From assembly GCA_030522415.1 (NCBI GenBank), contig CM060112.1, forward strand, positions 16,634,227 to 16,698,226: a stretch of 64,000 nt of DNA, in the 5' to 3' direction. Below are positions 11,030-23,642 of the stretch, in pieces (within the stretch, counting starts at the first letter, position 1; every line of letters starts with the position of its first letter). Source of the stretch: Channallabes apus (lineage: Eukaryota > Chordata > Actinopteri > Siluriformes > Clariidae). The notes under the pieces are model-generated. The model did no database searches. It was not told the DNA's origin and saw only the letters and a list, made by a program, of their open reading frames with translations. The position numbers and the translations under genes were made by a program.

Positions 11030-13085
11030 ATGCAGACTTTACGGAAAAATAAAATCGACCTCATCAGTGCCCTGAAGTCTGACGCCACCAACATCTTGCA
11101 GTATGTCCAGCAGAATGAGATCATCACCACACGTGAATACAGCAATCTTAACCACACTAACCACACACCGGAGAACATCGTCATTAACCTTCTGGACAAG
11201 GTGATGAGCAAGGGTGATACGACATGCCAGAAATTTGTGGATCTGATGAAGCACGAAGACATTCAGAAGACTTACCCTGGGCTGCAGGAAGTTTTCAAAC
11301 CTGTAGCTACATCACACAACCAGGGTATGAGATCACGACCTAAAAGCCATGTTTACTTTTTTAGCTTTATAGAAAGAGTTGGTTACATGTATGTCCTTGT
11401 TTTTTTCCTATTCAGATATTTCAATCAGAGCAGCTGATCAGGTAATTTAAAATGCAGGAAATTCCTTCCCTTTTTTACACAAGTCTATACATTCCTAACA
11501 CAAATCAACTGATTCATAGAAAACTCTCTGAATAATTTTCAGATTGTCGAATACAAAATGTCCAGCCGACCTCGTGGTCTCTGTGTGATCATTAACAATG
11601 TGGTGTTCAGTCCACCCTTCAAACACCGCTCCGGATCTGACTTGGATAAAGGTTAGTCCAAACCTTAGACCAAATTTTGTGAATTTTATTGAGAAACAAA
11701 TGAATGTTATTGCTTCTGTTCTCAGAAATAAAGGTACAATCAGGGTACGTCTATACATTTAGATGTACAATAATGGTCCTAAAGTTCCAGGTTTAGATTG
11801 ACACTATGTTTGTATTCCCAGAATGAACCTATATATTGTTTAAATTCAGAAATTTTTAGAAGGTTGTGTGTCTGCTGTTTTCCATTTGTTATTTTTTTTA
11901 TCATAAGCCTGACGACAATTAAACTAAATAAATCTGTGCCTTAGCAAAATTTCAGCAGTAGACGTGCTTCAACCACAGTAAAATGAAAATAAAAGTATTC
12001 CTGTACAAGCTTCTACTTTTACTAAAGATCTAAATGCTAAAATTGTTAACGGTGGATTGTTGATTGTTACTACAGTATAATAGTTAGTTTACTCTAAAAC
12101 ACAAATCAGTTGTGTAAAAAATTGTGCTTTCTTTCTTTTATTTAACAGACGCTCTTAAAGATGTGTTCGAGTGGCTTGGTTTTCGTGTAGAAGTGCACAA
12201 AGACCAAAGTGGAGACCAGATGAAGAAGCTGCTGAAGACCTATAGCCAGAACACCCACAATGGTGACTGTTTCATCTGCTGCATCTTGAGTCATGGATCC
12301 AGTGACGGGGTGTATGGCATAGATGGAGCCACCGTCACCAGAAATGACATCTTTGGCCCATTCAGCGGAACGTCTTGTCCAAGTCTAAGCAGTAAACCCA
12401 AAGTGTTTTTCATCCAGGCCTGCCGTGGAAAAGAGTCTCAACGTCTCGTTACAACCCAGAGTGATAGCTATAATGACGAGGAAATGGAAGACGATGCGGA
12501 AATGGATGCTGTTGAGATGGCCACGTTACCAGCTGATTCAGATTTCCTCATAGCGAGGTCGACCGTTAAAGGATATGTATCACTCAGGAGCCCCATTTCA
12601 GGCTCCTGGTTTATCCAGTCCTTGTGTCAGAAACTAAAAATGCACTGCCCAAAGTAAGTCCTGAACAAGTAAAAGCAAATGAGCACAGTGTCATAAAACA
12701 ACATGAAAATGGTCAGATTTACTAATAAATTACAATCCTCAGTTCAGCAAATGATCAGTGTTAAGTATTACTTAACACAGTCATTCTGTAGCAGACTAAA
12801 ACACAGTTTAAGCATTACTTTGTAATAGTTTAAAATAAAAAAAGAATTACAGAATTTATCTCAATTCTTTGTGAATAAAACCCCTCAAGGTCTACAATCA
12901 TGTTGTGGTAATGTGTGTTTTGTCATCTGATTTCTAGGGGTGAGGATGTTCTGAATATCCTGCTGTGTGTCAATAATGAAGTCAGCCAAAAAGATGCTGA
13001 AGTCCGAGGAATAGGTATCGCTAAACAGATGCCTATCCATAAAGTGACCCTGAGGAAGAAGCTGGTGTTCCGTGTGCCGCAATAA
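11030..13085 (+). CDS. CARD-containing caspase-8-like cysteine protease, 360 aa
   Basis: Exons 11030-11324, 11416-11441, 11543-11651, 12149-12653 and 12938-13085 join in frame (1083 bp). The start is the first ATG, two bases after an acceptor. Residues 1-90 form a CARD (all-helical; ...TREYSNLNH..., LLDKVMSKG, KTYPGLQEVF). Residues about 119-360 are a caspase fold: His192 in ILSHG, Cys235 in QACRG, and Arg136 and Arg290 for the P1-Asp pocket, so it should be active. An acidic linker (about 249-275, many Asp/Glu) separates the large and small subunits and offers Asp cleavage sites. The small subunit and the ending KKLVFRVPQ are closest to caspase-8. Fish have a CARD-bearing caspase-8 paralogue, named CARD-casp8 in some work and possibly casp20 in others; I leave the symbol blank. 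It probably acts as an initiator recruited through CARD adaptors in the cytosol. QACRG rather than QACQG departs from mammalian caspase-8. Confidence 0.9.
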
Positions 13086-13520
13086 TGAGCATTCCCTGTC
13101 GAGTATTTCACTGGCAGCCATCTGTTTAAAAATTTTAAGGATTAAAAAAATGTACCAGCCCAAACTTTACATTTTTATATTTTGCCTGATCTTTGTATTT
13201 TTGTTTTATTAATGTAAGTTTTGAGGAATTTTAAACTGATTCTCTGGTGTCGAATTTGGTGCTGCTTTAAACTACTTATTTTGTTTTAAAGATTTTACAG
13301 ACAGGTATGTTTGGGAAAGGGAATATAATTATGTACCGTGAGCCATAATTACATAGGAAAGGAAATTTTTACTTAAATAATTATATAAAATCTTAAATTT
13401 GTCATTTTTTTGGACATTTTAATTGTTTTATTTGTACATATAAAAAAGAATAAAAAAGTACAAAAAATAAAGTAATAAATCTTAAGCTAAAATAGCATAT
13501 GTTTAATTTATTCATGACTA
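13086..13520 (+). other. 3' untranslated region of the CARD caspase (approximate)
   Basis: AT-rich DNA follows the stop, with possible poly(A) signals 'attaaa' near 13141 and 'aataaa' near 13449 and 13466. Which one is used cannot be decided from sequence. No gene is seen from here to about 14080. Confidence 0.4.
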
Positions 13521-13882
13521 TATTGTTTAAATTATTGAATAAAAGAGAACAAAGGAAAATGTCTAAGGGATAAATGTCAATTTTAATAAAATGAAACAAA
13601 AAGAAATATGCACATTATCATGCAAATTATAGTTTAATTTCCCTTCTTTTAAAAAACATTAATATATCATTAAATATACTGTAAAGTGAATATAAATGAT
13701 CAATTATAAATTGATGTTAGTTTATAAGAATTGAAAGCATAATTTGTTTTACCATAAAGTAAGTCATTTACAGTATATGAAATATATTCAGGCATCTAGA
13801 ATTATGGCATAGTAGAAAAACAAGTAAATTCAAAACTTTCTTTTTTCATTTTGCATTCTTTGTTGCAAGTAGCTGTCATAAA

Positions 13883-13886
<4 letters not shown>

Positions 13887-13921
<35 letters not shown>
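13887..13921. repeat. (AT)n microsatellite
   Basis: Pure TA/AT run. Confidence 0.95.
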
Positions 13922-13927
<6 letters not shown>

Positions 13928-14094
13928 ATATTTTTATTTTGAAGTGCAGTCACTGAAGTTAAGGTTTGCATTTGACACTTTTGTTACTTGTAATTTAAAT
14001 GTAGTATTACTGTTCTCTTTTTAAAGTTTAATATACATGCAAACAATTCAGACGGTCTAATAACAAATAGGATTTCTTGCAGTAGAAAAGGTAC

Positions 14095-14225
14095 TGGGTA
14101 CTTTTGTCTGGGTACTCTGGTTTCCTTCCTCATGCAAATTAGGTTAATTGGCATTCCCAAATTGCCTGTAGTGTGTGTATGTGTGTGTGTATGTATCCTA
14201 TGATGGATTGCTTCCCTGCAACTTC
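14095..14225 (+). mobile_element. SINE body fragment
   Basis: It carries the body motifs 'actctggtttccttcctc', 'attggcattcccaaattgcc' and a TG-rich run of the SINE family at 2898, in plus orientation, without the tRNA-like head. Confidence 0.6.
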
Positions 14226-14910
14226 TGCATGTCGTACAGGCAGACTCAATGCATGGGCTTTCCTGGGCTGAATCCCCAGGCCCTCCAAAGATCACGGCTC
14301 TATCATGAGCCAATAAACCAAAAAACACATTTAAATGCAAGCATCAGGTGAACCTTGTGAATAACTAGATCAAATTGTAGGACAAGAAGACATTTCTGCT
14401 CATTATCTATTGGTAATTTAGATTTTAAGGTCATGAGCGATTGTTTAAGCATTTCACTGCATATCGTACTGTGTATGGATGTGTATGTGACAAATAGAAT
14501 TTGAATTTAATTAGAAAATAGTTACAAGAGAAAGAGATTTGTGATAAGGAGCTATTAAACAACTCTGAAGTGTAGAAGATTCTTTAAAGCTGTAAATAAG
14601 AAGGAAGGAGAATCAAGCTCATCAACTAGTGGAGGTGGAGCAATAAATAATCTGTAGATAGACAGACAGGAGGTCGGTTACTTAAGATTTGAAAATTTGC
14701 TTTAATTATTAGTGCTTCTGCAGACTGGTGGAATCAAACTTTCTAGGTTTTAAAACCTTTCACTTTCTATGTTGCTGTGGGTGTGTGGTAGTTATTATAT
14801 GCAAGTGTACTACTGCCATGTATTAATAATAATAATAATATGTAATCTTTAACATGAAAAATTGATGGGATTTTTTAGGTTTCCAAAAATATTAAACTTC
14901 AACTTAATAA

Positions 14911-16010
14911 TGTGATCTATTCACGTTATTTCAAGATAATTTCACATAAAATAATTCTTGGTCACGAACCCGCTGGTCTGGGCTATTATCAATGTGGGCA
15001 CAAGAAGGGAGGCATAGGCGCAGAGGGTTGACTAACCAAAAGGAATCTTTTAATAACAAAAAAACGCAACAAGGAGAAACAAAACACGCAAACAAACTTA
15101 ATAACTAAAATCATCTTCTAGACTCCGGCTCGGTGAGACATCACACACACACACTGCGGCTCGGTGAGACATCACACACACACACACTGCGGCTCGGTGA
15201 GACATCACACACACACACTCCGGCTCGGTGAGACATCACAAACACACACTCCGGCTCGGTGAGACATCACACACACACACTCCGGCTCGGTGAGACATCA
15301 CACACACACACTCCGGCTCGGTGAGACATCACACACACACACACCCCGGCTCGGTGAGACATCACACACACACTCTGGCTCGGTGAGACATCACACACAC
15401 ACTCTGGCTCGGTGAGACATCACACACACACTCTGGCTCGGTGAGACATCACACACACACTCTGGCTCGGTGAGACATCACACACACACTCTGGCTCGGT
15501 GAGACATCACACACACTCCGGCTCGGTGAGACATTACACACACTCACCCGCGCTAAGTGCTAGTACTAAAGACAGGGGAGACTCTTAACTAGGGGGAGAC
15601 ACTACAGACAAGGGAGACACTAAAGACTAACTGCACAAAAACTACACAGACAAAACAGCAAACTAAGAAATAAACTTAATTAAGCACAACAACATAAATG
15701 ACATAATCTTACAGAGCCCATCCTGGATCAAAATCAAACAAACAAAACAATGGAATGCCCACTAGACATCTTTAATGCTCGACTCAGTTTCCCAGAAATA
15801 ACAGCTTTTTATACCATCTCTAATGAGCTACCTCGGTTCAGGTGCGCTTCGTCATCACCTGACTGAGGTGCCTTCTGGGAAACTGTGTCTACCAACGAAA
15901 CTACACAAACAAAAAATCATCATGGCCACAGTGCCCTCTAGGGGTAGTCCCTTACAATCTTATCTTGAAATAACGCGAAAAGATCACGTTATAAAGTGAA
16001 AATACTGAGG
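14911..16010. repeat. palindromic AT-rich element split by a ~1-kb insertion
   Basis: The left arm 'tcacgttatttcaagataa' (14920-14938) is matched by the inverse 'ttatcttgaaataacg' near 15961. The ~1 kb between (about 14955-15955) is unrelated, relatively GC-richer, begins near 'ggtcacgaacccgctgg' and ends near 'ccctctaggggtagtccc'. It has no recognisable protein. I read it as a repeat interrupted by another insertion, possibly LTR-like, but found no terminal duplications. Confidence 0.45.
15121..15545. repeat. 31-41-bp minisatellite, about 12 copies
   Basis: The repeated unit is CGGCTCGGTGAGACATCACA followed by a CA run of variable length and CT. Copies vary in CA number and in 'ccgg', 'gcgg' or 'ctgg' at the start. 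Spacing is too short and irregular for CRISPR, and there are no unique spacers. Confidence 0.9.
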
Positions 16011-16068
16011 TAATATCAAATCGCATATTTTCAAAAACAAATTACAAAACGTACGTGTACTGTGTGTG

Positions 16069-16168
16069 TTATTCAACTGATTGTTCTGCTCTTACTGATT
16101 CAGGGGCCTGCAGTGAGGCACGGATGACTATACGCCTTTTCTTCAGGTCATCCAGCTCTTTGCCCAAC

Positions 16169-16214
<46 letters not shown>

Positions 16215-16576
16215 ACAAACAGGCAAATTTGACCACTGGATTTTCTTTAACTGAATACTTCCTGAAAGTGTTTATTAGCTTATCAGTATTAGAAAAGTTA
16301 ACTTCTTGATGTTTCATTGTTGCCAAATTGCTCCCATGACAAATCTTCTGCATCTCAATAATACATTAAAAGCTGTCACACACTCAAGAATGGCTTAATT
16401 GTCCAAAATCAGGCTTACAGATCCACTTTATCAACTGCCTCTGTGTCGGGTGGAGGAATCACTCCAGGAAAGGAGTTGATGGAGCCGCCAGATGAATGCA
16501 CGTCCCATTTTGCAATGTTGCTGTTGGACTTCAAGATGGACTTCTTGCCTCTGGATATGATGGCCTGGAAATTAAC
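16069..16576 (-). CDS. unidentified gene, two 3'-terminal exons
   Basis: On minus, an acceptor (aatttccag) opens an exon from about 16565 to 16421 reading AIISRGKKSILKSNSNIAKW... and ...NSFPGVIPPPDTEAVDKVD. It ends at a GTAAGC donor that overlaps a would-be TAA stop. A second acceptor after a (TG)n tract opens an exon (about 16172-16069) reading LGKELDDLKKRRIVIRASLQ, then a TAA stop. Phase matches across the junction (CT + G = Leu). The tail is charged and coiled-coil-like. I do not recognise the family. No further exons were found to the right, where transposons dominate, so it may be a decayed or rearranged 3' remnant of a host gene. Splice signals and clean reading argue against chance. 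Confidence 0.5.
16172..16211. repeat. (CA)n microsatellite at a splice acceptor
   Basis: A run of 20 CA units on +. On minus it supplies the (TG)n tract directly before the putative terminal-exon acceptor at 16173. Confidence 0.9.
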
Positions 16577-16599
16577 TCTCCCTTTTAGTTAACTATACA

Positions 16600-17245
16600 T
16601 TCACCTTATATTCTATGTGACTTACCTAACTGTTATACTGTATATCTTCTCTTCTCTCTGTCTCCCTCTTGTCTATTAATTTGGACATATTTGGACACAT
16701 ACCTGATTTAAACAATTAGCTCCATTGTTTCTGTCAAAATATGGATTAAGTGCTAGCTTACTAAAAGTGCTAAGAGCAGAATAAAAGAAGACTATTCACT
16801 GTCGCCTACTGCTAATTAACCCTGAGCTAATTCTTAGCTGCTCCTGTTATGAGTAATGTTAAAGATGATTAATGTATTATTGTATGCAACTTATTAGAGC
16901 TTATCAGTGTTATTGTAGTGCCATATAGTGTGTACTGCCATATAATGTAGTGGCAATATCATAAATCTTCTAAATAGTTAAGTATGTGTCACATATACAT
17001 TACTGCACAGCGAAATTCTTTCTTCACATATCCTAGCGTAACTGATCAGAGGGCAACGATCAGCCATGATACATCACCCCTGGAGCAGATAGGGTTAAAG
17101 ACCTTCCTCAAGGCCCTAAACGTCATTAAATGTGTGTTCATACTGCTTATAATATGTATGCTTTTGTGTTTTCCTTCTCACAGTGATCTGTGTGTAAATC
17201 ATCAACTGCCTGCATGTGTATCAGCTGATTTCCACACCAGCTTTA
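16600..17245. other. no gene recognised
   Basis: AT-rich sequence without convincing coding, RNA or repeat structure. Confidence 0.4.
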
Positions 17246-17247
17246 CA

Positions 17248-17790
17248 TTAGTGATAGGTCGTTCATGAAAGATTAGTTCTTTTTGAACCAGTCTTTAATG
17301 TGACTCAGAAGAGCGAGTAGTTGCAGAGAGTTACTTCATTTATTTTCTACTGGGCGCGCATGACCTCCATAGCTTATGTACAGGAAACAGAAATAAATAG
17401 TTCCCTTTGAGTCTTCTATTCCGAATTGTTCATTCTTTTGTCATGTAACGCCCATGGACGCTATGCAGTGCAAAAGATTCAAAACAATTGGAACTAGAAT
17501 TCTCATGAGAAGAACCGTTCAATTCTGTTTCCTGTGTAATACACTGCATAGCAGGCTGTGTGAGTCATGTGACAAAAGAAGTAACATCATGAAGTCTTTT
17601 TACCAGACACTCATATTAACATCATGTCTTTATTTCTCCCCTGTTGTACGTAGATTGTCATGAAGAGGACGGACCCTTGATCCTCTGCCTTTTTGCACCA
17701 CCAATACACTACATATTTATACGTGTATTTTATTAATTTGTAAATAAAGTGTTTAATGTAATTTATTGAGTATTTCCAAGTTTGCTGTGC
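17248..17790. mobile_element. hAT-like repeat fragment
   Basis: It starts 'tagtgataggtcgttcatga' (17248), a typical hAT terminal motif of vertebrates, followed by 'gttctttttgaacc'. A matching right terminus was not found, so the class rests on one end only. Confidence 0.35.
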
Positions 17791-18239
17791 ATGTAAAGCA
17801 TTGATGAAAATGACACACACACTGTGTGAGTGTACAGGTTTATACAGAATTCATTATTGCACCTTGTGTGACTATTTAAAAACTTGTAGCTTCATGAATA
17901 ATAGCAACTTACTTCATTATTCTTGAAAATTACATTCACAGTACATACATGTACTGTATCAGTATCAAGAGTATCATAAATTGCCAAATAATTCAAATAC
18001 ACCTGTAACAATGAGTGTAACATTTGAAATACAGGGTATCTTTAAAAAAATTTATCATGCAAAAGTGTTTTTTTTAAATAATTTTTAAATGTAGAAACTT
18101 ACAAGGAAAAAACATAGACTTACAAGGGAAAAAACATGGTGTGCAACTTATTAAATGTTTTTTTACGTTGAGTCTGCTTTTTTTTTTTTTTTTTTTTACA
18201 GTGCAGTCACTAATTATCTATATCCTCTTCAGATGTAAA

Positions 18240-18600
18240 TTCCTTCCTACTAATCTGACTCGCGCACCTTTCACAAAAATGCAGCCACGCCCCTGCCAGA
18301 ACAAAGTCCATCCCTCTAATTCAAGTTAAGAGTGAAATTCTCATGAAGGTGTAAAAGGTGTGGCATGAAGGGAAACACATTCCTGTAAAAAGTTACTTCA
18401 CTATTTTCACATTATAACAATCTTTTCACATTATTTCAAGATGAGTTCTTTTCATTTAATTACATGAAAATGTCTTGAAACGTGAAAATAAAGTTCATAC
18501 TTAAAATTGTTAGAACAGTTAGATACTTTAACATTTTTAAAAGGGGCGGGGAACATTTTAGAGGAAGCAAACTAAGATGATATACAAACATTTACATTAT
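18240..18600. repeat. interspersed repeat, copy 1
   Basis: It shares an ordered set of segments with 22520-22980: 'gcgcacctttcacaaaaatg', 'gagtgaaattctcatgaagg', 'aggtgtggcatgaa', then AT-rich 'cttttcacattatttcaaga'. The later part is palindromic in character and resembles the arms at 14911. Probably a non-autonomous DNA element. Confidence 0.6.
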
Positions 18601-18799
18601 ATATAAGCTATAAAGTACCTGTGCTATACTGCTGCTATTCCTTAATTAGTATGCAGCGAGTGTCCCAGCCTGACTGGCTGCGGTTTTTAAACAAAATTTC
18701 AGCTGTTGTTTACTCCTGTGCAAAAGCTACAATAGCATTGAGCTACAACCGGTTTTGATTCAGTTTGCATGCCATGTACTGCGTCACTGTGGTCCGTCA

Positions 18800-19110
18800 T
18801 CCACCTAAATACAATAAGGATGCCACAGTATGACCGTTTACTCATTTGTGGAGATTTTAATATTCATATCTGTTGTCCATCCAGTCAACTGACTTTAAAA
18901 GTCCTTTAAACTGCTTTTACCTGACACAGGTGACCCTACGTACAGTACGCATCAGCATGGCCACACACTGGACCTTGTAATTTCACATGGTATCCATCTC
19001 AGAAATAACTGATATTTGTATTTCGGACCATTTTCCTGTTATCTTTGAATTTACTGTTCCACTGTCTCCTATCAAATCTTTTACTCACTCCCATGTCTCC
19101 TCTCGTTTAT
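18800..19110 (+). pseudogene. LINE endonuclease-domain fragment
   Basis: Frames on + contain CGDFNIHI (18848), then Asp-Pro-Thr and HGHTLDLVIS (near 18957), then a Asp-His-Phe-Pro-Val-Ile-like stretch near 19025. These are motifs of the apurinic endonuclease domain of non-LTR retrotransposons, in order but with stops and a frameshift. Confidence 0.6.
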
Positions 19111-19114
19111 TAAC

Positions 19115-20660
19115 AGTTGCCTCAGTTCAGGGTTTGTCTGGCGTAAATTTCATTCAACAGTAGGGGGGGGGGGACAATAAATATAAAATCTCTCAAGCAA
19201 TTTTTGAAGGGGACATAAATAATACAGTCAAATTGTACTAATAAAGATTTATTGTGAAAAACAGTGAAAAACTTTGCTTCTATCATTATTATTGTAGCAT
19301 GGAGACTGCGCCATTATGGTTATTTTCATAACCATTTCATTTATAAGTTTTTCTCAGATTCAATGACAGCAGATTTTTCTTCAAAACAATTGTTTGCATT
19401 GTTTATGTTGTTTACAGTCAAAAGCCATCAACATACAATAAAATTTAAACATGACCGTTATTGTGAAAAAGATATATAAAATAAGTAATGTTTTGTAACA
19501 AAATCAATTATTAAATAATCAATTTACAGTAACTGCTCTATGTAAAATAAAATAAAAATTTGTCATTATCCCTTCAATAAAAGCACCACACTTACCCGAC
19601 ACTGTACATCTGATTGACCCTGGTCTACCTGTCCCTCAATAATTTCTGTCTCCTTTGCCTGTGATTGATATTGTGACATTAATATTTTCGTAAGCACCCA
19701 TTCTTAAAGCCAAATTGCCTTAATACAGTATGTGAACGTGTTGTACATACTTGGTGCACTGAAAAATTATCCTATGTCCATTTTTCTTTACTCTGTCATT
19801 TTATCTATGACACTGCAAGGCAAGTTTATTTATACTGTAGCACATTTCATACACAATGGTAATTCAAATTGCTTTACATAAAGTAAAAGTAAAACCATCA
19901 TAAAAAATTATCAAAACAATAAAAACAAGGAATTAAAAAAGGTTTAAAATTGTATTTAAAATTAATTAAGACACTTAGAACAGAATGGATATTAATTATA
20001 AAATACAGTGGTGTCAGTTCGGACGTAGCACAGTGTTCATTTAGTAAATGCAGTGCTAATCAATATGTTAATTGTGGCCGTTAATGTTAAGTTAACATGT
20101 TAAGTCGTCACAAAACACTGCACGGGAAACGGCGTTTCTCGTGTTAGTTGCAGTGCACTATGTAAACAAGCTATTGTAAACAAGATAATGTTAACTAGAT
20201 AAGTAATAATTTAATCACTAATATACTGTAGCAGATTCATGGAAAATTACATCGGTAATCAGCATTTTTGCCGCAACTAATTTATGAATGAGTCTGCATC
20301 AACTACATTAAAGAGAAACGCTTTATTTAAAGTGAATAAAATACCCTGATTACTGGAGTTCAACATTAATTGAGCCGCGGCCGCACACCTGACCTGAACT
20401 AGGAAAGCAGGAGGCAGTGGGACAAACCACTGGGAGGAAGCGGAAGGGGAACGCAACAGTTTCTATATGCAGTTTTTGCAGGGGGTTTTTTCTACTTACA
20501 CAATATCTTAGGTACAGTATACATACATATATTTTTCACAATAGAGACTGCGATTTTTATTTTTATTTTTTTACAATTTTGGGGGGGGGGATTTACGCCC
20601 ATGGGTCAGGCCTCTTTTCAAGAAATCCAATCTTGATCCTGCAGTATTGTCAAATTTATA
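19115..20660. other. no gene recognised
   Basis: AT-rich DNA with poly(G) runs near 19164 and 20581 and an L2-like fragment possible near 19810 ('aaggcaagtttatttatact'). No coding unit. Confidence 0.4.
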
Positions 20661-20666
20661 TATATA

Positions 20667-22268
<1,602 letters not shown>

Positions 22269-22310
<42 letters not shown>
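22269..22310. repeat. (TA)n microsatellite at the Tc1 target
   Basis: A TA run begins exactly at the right end of Tc1 copy A, consistent with TA-targeted insertion into a (TA)n tract. Confidence 0.9.
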
Positions 22311-22311
<1 letters not shown>

Positions 22312-22519
22312 TGGGGGGTGACTTTAGACAGCAGTTTAAACTTTCAGACACATATTGTCTCTGTTGCCAAGACAGGTTTTTCCATCTTTGCCACCTCGCC
22401 TTTTTTGTCAGGTCAAGCACTTGAATCAGAGCGACCTGGAGAAAGTCATTTTTAAGCACTTTGGTTCAACTTCGATTGCTGTAAGGTGCTATGTACTGTA
22501 AATAAATGTTGGTTGACTG

Positions 22520-22980
22520 ATGACTCTCGCGCCTTTCACAAAAATGCAACAACGCCACTGCCAGCACAAAGTCTTTCCCTCCGAATCAAGTACAGTAGAT
22601 GTTTTGCTCGAGTTGAGAGTGAAATTCTCGTGAAGGTGTAACAGGTGTGGCATGAATGTAAGCAAATTCCCGCCATGTAATTATAAGAAGAAGAAGAAAG
22701 TTTAATGTTTTTACTTGAAAAGTTTGTTATAACAAGATGAAGATATTTTCACATTAAAATATGAAAAGTTAGTTCATTATTTTTATGTTATAATACAGTA
22801 TGATCTTTTCACATTAATTCAAGATGAGGTTATTACTTACATTACATGAAATGAAAATATACTGCAGTAATAAAAAATATTACATTATAACATGAAAATG
22901 TAATGCTACTTAAAGATATTTTATTGTTTTTTACCTGTGGTGTTTGGGAACATTTTTAAGGAAGCCAATTGAGATTTTTA
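22520..22980. repeat. interspersed repeat, copy 2
   Basis: Partner of 18240-18600: 'cgcgcctttcacaaaaatgc', 'gagtgaaattctcgtgaagg', 'aggtgtggcatgaatg', then the AT-rich 'gatcttttcacattaattca' part. Direct orientation, 4.3 kb apart. The insertion of Tc1 copy A lies between them. Confidence 0.6.
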
Positions 22981-22994
22981 TATTTTTACATTTT

Positions 22995-23400
22995 ATATAC
23001 AGCTCTGGAAAAAAATGGGAGACCAAGGCAGCATCATTAGTTTCTTATGTTTTGTTTCTTACAGATGCATGTATTGGTGAGATGAACAGTTTTGTTTCAT
23101 TTAATAACCTAAGATCATGCAGTATTTGCAGAGCTTTAATAACTCAAATAAAACAAAATCCAAATCATTTGTAAACAAATTGTGTTAAAGCTTTGGCTAA
23201 ATAACATTACGAAATCAGCATTTGGTGGAATAACCCTGATTTGCAATTATAGCTTTCATGCAACAAAGTATGCAGTTCTTTGTGAATACGCTACGTGCAG
23301 TGAAAGCACCAGCCTTACAGCTGTCTTGGGAAAGGTTTTGGTCGTTTGTATCAATCAATCAATCAGGCTTGTGCAGAACAGCTGAGACCAGTGGTGCTGA
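22995..23400. mobile_element. possible Tc1 end fragment
   Basis: 'cagctctggaaaaaaatggg' near 23000 followed by 'ttaaagctttggctaaataa'-type sequence resembles the end of another fish Tc1 family. No transposase frame. Confidence 0.35.
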
Positions 23401-23642
23401 GCGGAGGGAACATTGTACTTAGAGACAGCAGAGCGGGCGCGTAAGTGGACAGAAAGCGGCTTCCTCCTACGGAAGCTCTCGAGTCTGGGGAGACAGGAGA
23501 TGTGAATAAGTCAGACTTCAGACAGATACTACTCACCAGCATGTGGCGCGTGGCACAGATGCTGAGTATAGATGAGTCTCCAGTCTAGGTGAGTTCCGAT
23601 GTCACAGGAGAGACGGAGAATTTCTTTATCATAACATGCGTT

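Noticed and set aside
13887..13921. Short AT runs as replication origins or regulatory switches
   Set aside because: Common microsatellites in this AT-rich genome with no supporting context.
15121..15545. Possible CRISPR-like array
   Set aside because: Units abut with only CA-length variation and no unique spacers; the genome is eukaryotic.
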